This document shows, piece by piece, positions 6,279 to 11,385 of a DNA stretch of 11,385 nucleotides. Position numbers and translations under genes: made by a program. Position 1 is the stretch's first letter; the number at the start of each line of letters is the position of its first letter. The notes beneath the pieces were generated by a model. The model did not search any database and had not been told where the DNA came from. It was given only the letters and a program-made list of their open reading frames with translations. The DNA comes from Syntrophaceae bacterium CG2_30_49_12 (lineage in GTDB: Bacteria; Desulfobacterota; Syntrophia; Syntrophales; CG2-30-49-12): assembly GCA_001873675.1 (NCBI GenBank), contig MNZP01000034.1, forward strand, positions 1 through 11,385, given 5' to 3'.

Positions 6279-7730
6279 ATGAAGGCCAGTAAACTCAAGG
6301 AATTTGAACCCATATTTTATCCTTGCTCCATTGCTGTGGCGGGCGCATCTGCCGACACCGGCAAGATGGGTACAAAATGGGTAAACGGTCTGCTGGCCGC
6401 CGGTTTTAAAGGAGAAATCTACCCTGTTAATCCTATGGGCGGTGAAATTTCTGGTTTAAAAATCTATCCCAATCTGAAAGCGATTCCAAAACCAGTGGAT
6501 CTGGTAATTGTCTGCATTCCCCGACAATTCGTCCTCAACCTGCTTGATGATTGTGCAGCTTCGGGGGTAAAGGCCGTTCATTTCTTCACGGCCGGGTTCC
6601 GGGAGACCGGTGATCCTGAGTGGATCAGGGTGGAGGAGGAAATGGCGGCAAAAGCCCGTCAGGGGAATTTTCGCATTATAGGCCCCAACTGCATCGGCAT
6701 CTACTGTCCCGAGCAGAGGATGCCATACGGACCATCTTCTCTATTAGGCGCTGCGGGTACGGTAGGATTCATCTCCCAGAGTGGCGGACATGCGGGGAAG
6801 CTCTTAGAGATTGGGTTGGGCCGGGGGATCCACTTCAGTAAGGTGATCAGCATGGGCAACGGTTCTGATCTGGATAGCCTTGATTTCCTGGAGTATCTGG
6901 CCGTTGATCCCAAAACTGCTATCATCGGGGCCTATCTGGAAGGGGCAAGGGACGCCCGCCATCTCTTTCAGGCAATTAAGAACGTCTCCCCCGCCAAACC
7001 GATCGTTGTGTGGAAAGGGGGTAGAACAGAACCCGGGGCCGAGGCAGCCGCTTCCCATACGGGAGCCCTGACAGCTTCAGCATCCCTATGGTCTGCCGCA
7101 CTCAAACAGGCGGGGGCTATTGAGGTACAGGGGCTGGAAGAGTTAGCCGATACCATGCTTCTCTTGCAACAACTGGGACGGATAAGGGGTAACAACGTGG
7201 GCATAGTTTGCGGCCTCACCGATGGCGGCGGTGGTGAGTCGGTACTGGCCGGCGATGCCTGCGCCGCCTTCGGCCTGAATGTTCCACCCTTCAGCGAAAA
7301 AACGAAGGCCCACCTGACGGCTCTTCTCGGTCAGGTGGGCAGTATCTTGCGCAACCCCCTGGATATCAGTCAAGGCTATGGAAACACCCGTATCGTGGAG
7401 CAAGCCATGGAACTCGTGAGTAGAGAACCTCACCTTGACCTCATCATCGTCTATGAGAATGTGGATATCCTTTTGAGATTTTTGTCGGCAGAGATAACAG
7501 AGATAATGAACAACATTTTCATCGGCTTCCACCGCCGGCAGAGCAAGCCTATTGTTGTTGTGCTGCCTCGGGGGTCAAGGGAAAAAGAGCGACTGGAGAT
7601 TGAGGACAAATTTTCCCGGGAAGGGATCCCCGTCTATCCGACTATAGAACGGGCAGCAAGGGCAATTGCCCATGTAACCCGGTATTATTCCCGCCTTCAT
7701 AAAGGCTCTACTGAAAAAAGCCGCCAGTAG
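6279..7730 (+). CDS. ADP-forming acyl-CoA synthetase (acetate--CoA ligase) alpha-subunit-like protein
   Basis: A 483-residue protein with the alpha-subunit layout: an N-terminal CoA-binding Rossmann domain (SIAVAGASADTGKMG, YPVNP), GPNCIG at 135-140, SQSGG at 166-170, then two succinyl-CoA-ligase-like domains. H260 in ASHTGAL matches the histidine that is phosphorylated in archaeal ADP-forming acetyl-CoA synthetases. E221 in YLEGARD lies 39 residues before it, the same distance as the Glu218-His257 pair I recall for the Pyrococcus furiosus enzyme. Family enzymes convert acyl-CoA, ADP and phosphate to acid, CoA and ATP, but need an ATP-grasp beta part, which is neither fused nor encoded in this window. 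The start is ATG 6279, 14 bases after alaS; upstream in-frame codons overlap alaS and give Arg/Pro-rich shadow sequence. The ribosome site is weak. The substrate cannot be told from sequence. Confidence 0.85.
   Translation: MKASKLKEFEPIFYPCSIAVAGASADTGKMGTKWVNGLLAAGFKGEIYPVNPMGGEISGLKIYPNLKAIPKPVDLVIVCIPRQFVLNLLDDCAASGVKAVHFFTAGFRETGDPEWIRVEEEMAAKARQGNFRIIGPNCIGIYCPEQRMPYGPSSLLGAAGTVGFISQSGGHAGKLLEIGLGRGIHFSKVISMGNGSDLDSLDFLEYLAVDPKTAIIGAYLEGARDARHLFQAIKNVSPAKPIVVWKGGRTEPGAEAAASHTGALTASASLWSAALKQAGAIEVQGLEELADTMLLLQQLGRIRGNNVGIVCGLTDGGGGESVLAGDACAAFGLNVPPFSEKTKAHLTALLGQVGSILRNPLDISQGYGNTRIVEQAMELVSREPHLDLIIVYENVDILLRFLSAEITEIMNNIFIGFHRRQSKPIVVVLPRGSREKERLEIEDKFSREGIPVYPTIERAARAIAHVTRYYSRLHKGSTEKSRQ
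7297..7340 (-). terminator. Candidate intrinsic terminator for the leftward radical SAM transcript, inside the convergent gene
   Basis: Two perfectly complementary 11-base arms, 7308-7318 and 7330-7340 (GCCCACCTGAC and its reverse complement), flank an 11-base loop. Read leftward, the second arm is followed by CTTCG and then six T residues (7302-7297). A GC-rich stem plus T-run fits a rho-independent terminator, though the 5-base interval before the T-run is longer than usual. It would end the leftward message about 395 bases past its stop codon. Read rightward, no T-run follows the stem. Confidence 0.45.
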
Positions 7731-7734
7731 CTTA

Positions 7735-10239
7735 TCACAAATCGTCAAAGTGTGTATCCGTTTTCACAATGCGTATTGTCCTTGCCATGCCGATGTTTAG
7801 ACCAAGAACATGTGTCAGGATTTCTATTGGTCTGGCGGTTCCTTCCGCGCCGAAACGCACCTCTATTAAAAGCCGGTAATTTTCTCTATCGAGCTTCAGG
7901 TTATCCACAAAACCTCTGATATCTTTTATGACCGTTTTCCCCTTCGCCTTTCTGACAACAGTAAACGTCTCCGCCTGAAGGAAACTCTCTATTTTTTCGG
8001 CCATCGTGGACAGATCGGAGGCGGTGAATTTTTCCGGTATAAAAATCCGGTACGTAAATCCCCTGACCATCTCAGATAACGCCTTACTCCGGGGCGCCTC
8101 CTCCATCGCCACGACTTTCATGCCTGCCGGCAGGCGTGCATTGATCTTTTCCCTCAGGACGTCCGGCTCTACCCGAGGCTCCTCAATCCAGAGATCTGCA
8201 TATTCACCCATGCTCTCCAGTCCTACGGAGGTGGCAAAGGCAAACGATACCTTGGGATGGGGATGATAGCCCTGTGAATAAATGAAAGAGAGACCGCTCT
8301 GATTGAGCGCCCGGATAAGGGCGCCCCCGACCTCGAGATGCGAGAGAAACCGTGATGGTCCAAGCTTGGTAAATTGAATCATGAATCGCTTTCCACCCGA
8401 GGACACATCGTTCTTTAGGTTTGCTTTTAACTTTTTTTCTCCGGTAATACCGGGGCTATAAACCTCCCCGCTCACCGAAGAGGAGGAAGCGGCGGTGACA
8501 ATACGGACGGTGTCATGATTACATGCCCCGCAGTTGTGACAGGCCCCCAGACGGCAGTCCGCCGTCGGCTCGCCATGGATGGATTTCTGATTCTCTCCGA
8601 GAAGAAATTCTCTGTTGACCCCGCAGTCTATCATGTCCCAGGGCAGAGACTCCGAAAAATCCCGCCGGCGCAGGTAATCATCAATACTGATACCTGAGTC
8701 GCGGATGGCCGCCTCCCACAGGTCGAACCTGAACTGGTCGCCCCAACCATCAAAGCGGCATCCAAGATAAAACGCCCTCTCGATCAGCATCCCCAAGCTC
8801 TCGTCCCCCCTTGTCAGCGCCCCTTCGATAAGGCTCATCCGGCTGTCATGCCATTTGATATTAAGATTACGGGGCCATTTTTTGAAAAATCCCTGCTTCT
8901 CCAGGGTCTCTTCCAGGCCGATCTGACGTTCCCACTGGAAGGGCGTGTGAGGTTTGGGTACGAAGGTGGAAAGACTGACCGTAACCTGTCTTTTGTTTTT
9001 CCCTGTACGGAGGACATTGTAGCCGAGGTCAACGATACCACGCAGATCCTCCTCCCCTTCACCGGGCAGCCCCAGCATAAAATAGAGCTTAACCGCCTTC
9101 CAGCCCGCCTCAAAGACCGCACCTGTAGTGGCAATGAGGTCTCCCTCTGTATTGCCCTTATTTATAACGTTTCTCAACCGCTGCGTCCCTGCCTCCGGCG
9201 CGAGGGTAAAACTCGTCTTCCGTACCCGTTTGATGTTTTCTATCAAATTCATAGTAAGGGTCTCCGTCCTCAGGGAGGGCAGCGCCAGGGCCACCCTTCT
9301 TTTGCAGTAACGGTTCATGAGTGCGGCCAGCAGGGGTTCGATCAGGCTGTAATCACCGGAGCTGAGGGAGAGAAGGGATAATTCATCATAGCCTGTCCTT
9401 GCCAGCATCTCGTCCGCCATCCGCAGGAGGACTTCCGGATGCCTCTCCCGGACAGGCCGCCAGACCATGCCGGCCTGGCAGAAACGACATCCCCTGGTAC
9501 AGCCCCTCGCTATTTCCAAATTGAGCCGATCGTGAATGATCTTCATCAAAGGCACCACCGGTCTAACGGGAAAGCACCACCTATCAAGGTCGGGAACGAC
9601 CCGCTTCCTGATCCGCTCTCCATGAGTATGAACGGCAGGGATGTAAACTCCCTCTATCGCGGCCAGGGCGGCAACGATACGTTGTCTTTTATAGCCCTTT
9701 TCCTTTCCCTCCATAACGGCATGGACAATTTCCAGGATCACCTCCTCGCCCTCGCCAATCACAAAGGCATCTATAAAGGCCGACATGGGAGCTGGATTAA
9801 ATGCGCAGGGGCCGCCGGCGATGATAATGGGGTGTTCTTCCCTGCGGTCCTTCCGTTTTAACGGGATGCCGCCCAACTCCAGCATATTCAAGACATTGGT
9901 ATAGGACAATTCATACTGGAGGGAAAATCCCACGATATCGAATGCAGAGAGCGGTGTGCGCGACTCCAGTGATGACAGGGGGATATTGTTCTTCCTCATC
10001 TGTTGTTCCATATCCGGCCAGGGAGCGTAACACCGCTGGGCGACTACGGAGGGGAGGCTGTTGAGGATTGCGTAGAGGATCTGAAGCCCCAGGTGAGACA
10101 TCCCCACTTCATAGGTATCAGGAAAAGTCAGGGCAAAGCTCAGTTTGCATGTCTGCCTGTCCTTTCGGGAGACATTGACCTCTTGCCCAAGATACCGGCT
10201 CGGTTTTTCAACGGACAGAAGTATCTCTTCCCAGTTCAT
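7735..10239 (-). CDS. Radical SAM protein (TIGR03960-like) fused to a DUF2344/TIGR03936-like domain
   Basis: An 834-residue protein of unknown reaction. The N-terminal part begins NWEEILLSVEKPSRYLGQEVN and contains FPDTYEVGMSHLGLQILY, typical of this family; the region resembles a cobalamin-binding fold, but no DxHxxG motif is seen. The radical SAM core has the 4Fe-4S motif C247-x3-C251-x2-C254 in GCTRGCRFC. A Cys cluster C562, C567, C570 and C573 follows, then a Lys-rich linker, then the DUF2344 domain from about 613 (TKLGPSRFLSHLEV, YSQGYHPHPKVSFA). In many bacteria the two parts are adjacent genes near RNase G and ribosomal protein genes, hinting at an RNA-linked role, which is inference. 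The start at 10239 has AAGGA at 10250-10246, 6 bases upstream; an in-frame ATG at 10275 would add 12 unconserved residues. It converges on the preceding gene with a 4-base gap. Confidence 0.9.
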   Translation of the reverse strand: MNWEEILLSVEKPSRYLGQEVNVSRKDRQTCKLSFALTFPDTYEVGMSHLGLQILYAILNSLPSVVAQRCYAPWPDMEQQMRKNNIPLSSLESRTPLSAFDIVGFSLQYELSYTNVLNMLELGGIPLKRKDRREEHPIIIAGGPCAFNPAPMSAFIDAFVIGEGEEVILEIVHAVMEGKEKGYKRQRIVAALAAIEGVYIPAVHTHGERIRKRVVPDLDRWCFPVRPVVPLMKIIHDRLNLEIARGCTRGCRFCQAGMVWRPVRERHPEVLLRMADEMLARTGYDELSLLSLSSGDYSLIEPLLAALMNRYCKRRVALALPSLRTETLTMNLIENIKRVRKTSFTLAPEAGTQRLRNVINKGNTEGDLIATTGAVFEAGWKAVKLYFMLGLPGEGEEDLRGIVDLGYNVLRTGKNKRQVTVSLSTFVPKPHTPFQWERQIGLEETLEKQGFFKKWPRNLNIKWHDSRMSLIEGALTRGDESLGMLIERAFYLGCRFDGWGDQFRFDLWEAAIRDSGISIDDYLRRRDFSESLPWDMIDCGVNREFLLGENQKSIHGEPTADCRLGACHNCGACNHDTVRIVTAASSSSVSGEVYSPGITGEKKLKANLKNDVSSGGKRFMIQFTKLGPSRFLSHLEVGGALIRALNQSGLSFIYSQGYHPHPKVSFAFATSVGLESMGEYADLWIEEPRVEPDVLREKINARLPAGMKVVAMEEAPRSKALSEMVRGFTYRIFIPEKFTASDLSTMAEKIESFLQAETFTVVRKAKGKTVIKDIRGFVDNLKLDRENYRLLIEVRFGAEGTARPIEILTHVLGLNIGMARTIRIVKTDTHFDDL
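8122..8135. repeat. 14-bp perfect palindrome within the radical SAM gene
   Basis: GCCTGCCGGCAGGC reads identically on both strands. It falls in the DUF2344 half and encodes part of the peptide ARLPAGM. Only one copy was noticed in this window, so it could be chance in GC-rich coding DNA or a member of a dispersed palindrome family. Confidence 0.5.
8431..8437 (-). other. In-phase A AAA AAG slippery heptamer at the domain junction
   Basis: On the coding strand, codons 601-603 (GAA AAA AAG) contain A AAA AAG in the phase used by the E. coli dnaX frameshift site. It lies between the Cys cluster (562-573) and the DUF2344 domain (from about 613). A small hairpin, CCGGT-ATT-ACCGG, precedes it. Loss of one A in the message would give GAA AAA AGT TAA, an immediate stop. 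The motif is certain; its use is not shown. Confidence 0.3.
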
Positions 10240-10264
10240 ATCAGTTCCTTTACCACCTTTGCGC

Positions 10265-10294
10265 TTGACCTGCAATTCTTTCCTCTGCTATGAT
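10265..10294 (+). promoter_or_regulatory. Sigma-70-type promoter for the hpt-DUF3426 gene
   Basis: TTGACC (10265-10270) and TATGAT (10289-10294) are 18 bases apart, each with five of six consensus matches. TG at 10286-10287 adds an extended -10. Start of transcription would be near 10301, leaving a leader of about 23 bases that contains the ribosome site. This is the best promoter match in the window. Confidence 0.65.
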
Positions 10295-10320
10295 AATAAA
10301 TAAAATGAGGAAGGGGTCAT
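10293..10320 (-). promoter_or_regulatory. Candidate promoter for the leftward radical SAM gene
   Basis: Reading leftward, ATGACC (10320-10315, four of six to TTGACA) and TATTAT (10298-10293, five of six to TATAAT) are 16 bases apart. Transcription would begin near 10286, about 47 bases before the start codon at 10239. The -10 overlaps that of the rightward promoter. Confidence 0.4.
10307..10316 (+). promoter_or_regulatory. Ribosome binding site of the hpt-DUF3426 gene
   Basis: GAGGAAGGGG ends 7 bases before the ATG at 10324 and supports that start over the in-frame ATG three codons later. It overlaps the -35 element proposed for the leftward promoter. Confidence 0.6.
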
Positions 10321-10323
10321 CCC

Positions 10324-11385
10324 ATGGAACCAATGAAGAGGGAAATTCTCTTTACGAAGAAAGTTATCGAAAAGAAGGTCTGGGAACTGGCCGAGACAAT
10401 TTCCCGTGATTATGAGGGGGGGGAGCTAATCGTCATCGGTGTGCTCAAGGGGGCGTTTGTTTTTATGGCAGACCTGATCAGATCTCTTAGCATATCCTGC
10501 CTTATTGATTTTGTCAAACTGGCAAGCTATGGCGCCGGTTCGGTCAGCTCAGGAAAGGTTATGATGACTAAAGACATTGAGATATCTATAGAAGGAAAGG
10601 ACGTTCTCATTCTTGAAGACATTGTTGATACCGGCCTGACCCTGTCTTTTTTAGTAAATCTGTTCCGGGAGAGAAACCCCCGTTCAGTGAAGGTTTGCGC
10701 ATTACTCGATAAAAGACAGAGGAGAGAAGTTCCCTTTGAGGCCGACTATGTAGGTTTCACCATCGAAGATGGTTTTGTCGTGGGATATGGCATTGATTTT
10801 AACGAAGAGTTTCGGTACCTCCCGGAAATATACATCATTGAAAACATGACAGAAGAGAGAAACACCTTTATCCCCTTTGAGGAAAGGGAAGATCTCGATG
10901 ACTTGCAAAGAGACGTCGAGCAGATCAGGGATCAGAAATTTGGTGAGGAAGGGGAGGAAGGGAACAACGAAAAAGAGACAAGCCGGTTATGGAGCCCATG
11001 GAAACTGACAGCTTATATAGTCATCGCCGTTCTTATCCTGTCCGGTGTTTTTCTCTGGTTCTTTCCCGGGATCGGGGAGCAGGCATGGGAGAGAATGTCC
11101 CTCTCTATACCGTGGATTGAAAAGATTCGAGGAACAGAAAGGCAAGGTGAGATATTCGATCAACCCCGTGTCCAACTCAAAGACATCAAGCAGCGCTTCG
11201 TCAATAACTTGCTCCTGGGAAATCTTCGCGTCATTGAAGGTACGGCCGTTAACAGTTCAGACTTTCCCATTGCCGGCATCCGGGTACGGGGAAGGCTATA
11301 CGATGCCTATGCCATGGTTGCAGGGGAACAGGTGTCCTACTGTGGTAATTATCTAATAGATGAAGAGCTGGGATTCCTCACAGAA
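10324..11385 (+). CDS. hpt: Hypoxanthine phosphoribosyltransferase fused to a transmembrane DUF3426-like domain (3' end outside window)
   Basis: One frame runs 354 codons to the window edge with no stop. Residues about 5-177 form a full HPRT, which converts hypoxanthine or guanine plus PRPP to IMP or GMP. Landmarks are LKGAFVFMADL (41-51), DFVKLASYG (62-70), the PRPP motif VLILEDIVDTGLT (94-106) with acidic E98-D99 and likely base D102, K130 in LLDKR matching the purine-contacting lysine, and FVVGYGIDFNEEFRYLP (151-167). Ordinary HPRT ends near residue 180. Here an acidic linker follows (about 178-224), then a hydrophobic helix (about 228-247) after a Lys, predicting N-in topology. Residues about 275-354 resemble DUF3426 (QRFVNNLLLGNLRVIEGTAVN, RVRGRLYDAY, YCGNYLIDEEL), a domain usually preceded by a zinc ribbon and a membrane helix. 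The enzyme would thus be tethered to the inner membrane. No good internal start is seen in the linker. Confidence 0.85.
   Translation, partial: MEPMKREILFTKKVIEKKVWELAETISRDYEGGELIVIGVLKGAFVFMADLIRSLSISCLIDFVKLASYGAGSVSSGKVMMTKDIEISIEGKDVLILEDIVDTGLTLSFLVNLFRERNPRSVKVCALLDKRQRREVPFEADYVGFTIEDGFVVGYGIDFNEEFRYLPEIYIIENMTEERNTFIPFEEREDLDDLQRDVEQIRDQKFGEEGEEGNNEKETSRLWSPWKLTAYIVIAVLILSGVFLWFFPGIGEQAWERMSLSIPWIEKIRGTERQGEIFDQPRVQLKDIKQRFVNNLLLGNLRVIEGTAVNSSDFPIAGIRVRGRLYDAYAMVAGEQVSYCGNYLIDEELGFLTE

Noticed and set aside
7693..7730. Small inverted repeats at the convergent gene ends (GCCTT/AAGGC and CTACTG/CAGTAG)
   Set aside because: The stems are only 5 and 6 bp, are not followed by a T-run on either strand, and do not make a convincing bidirectional terminator.
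8307..8324. GCGCCC-6-GGGCGC hairpin in the radical SAM gene
   Set aside because: It is a short stem in GC-rich coding DNA with no T-run or functional context.
10240..10275. 12-residue N-terminal extension of the radical SAM protein
   Set aside because: AAGGA 6 bases before the ATG at 10239 and family-like sequence from MNWEEILL favour the shorter form. The longer start would also lie close to or inside promoter elements.

Overview
The window looks like a chromosomal segment from a mid-GC Gram-negative bacterium, most likely of the former Deltaproteobacteria (Desulfobacterota, Syntrophales-like). The clues are the tight order cinA-thpR-recA-recX-alaS, a radical SAM protein fused to its usually adjacent DUF2344 partner, and a single-pass membrane DUF3426-type domain. 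The lineage call is an inference from gene content and was not tested by a search.

Layout. Positions 2-139 hold the 3' end of an unrecognised gene. From 235 to 7730 six genes run rightward with almost no spacing: cinA (NMN deamidase family), thpR (2'-5' RNA ligase/cyclic phosphodiesterase family), recA, recX, alaS, and a gene for an ADP-forming acyl-CoA synthetase alpha-subunit-like protein. The first five are a DNA-repair, RNA and translation housekeeping cluster. The sixth is metabolic and has no beta (ATP-grasp) partner in view. It ends 4 bases from a convergent leftward gene (7735-10239) encoding a large radical SAM/DUF2344 protein of unknown reaction.

The 84-base gap at 10240-10323 carries what look like divergent promoters with overlapping -10 hexamers. 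From 10324 to the window end one uninterrupted frame encodes a complete hypoxanthine phosphoribosyltransferase, then an acidic linker, one transmembrane helix and a DUF3426-like domain. This apparent membrane-tethered purine-salvage enzyme is the most unusual item in the window.

Smaller signals are an 11-bp stem plus T6 that could terminate the leftward transcript inside the convergent gene, a UUCG-capped hairpin just before recA, and an in-phase A AAA AAG heptamer at the domain junction of the radical SAM gene. No rRNA, tRNA, CRISPR array, insertion sequence or attachment site was seen, and there is no gene-free stretch over 300 bases.
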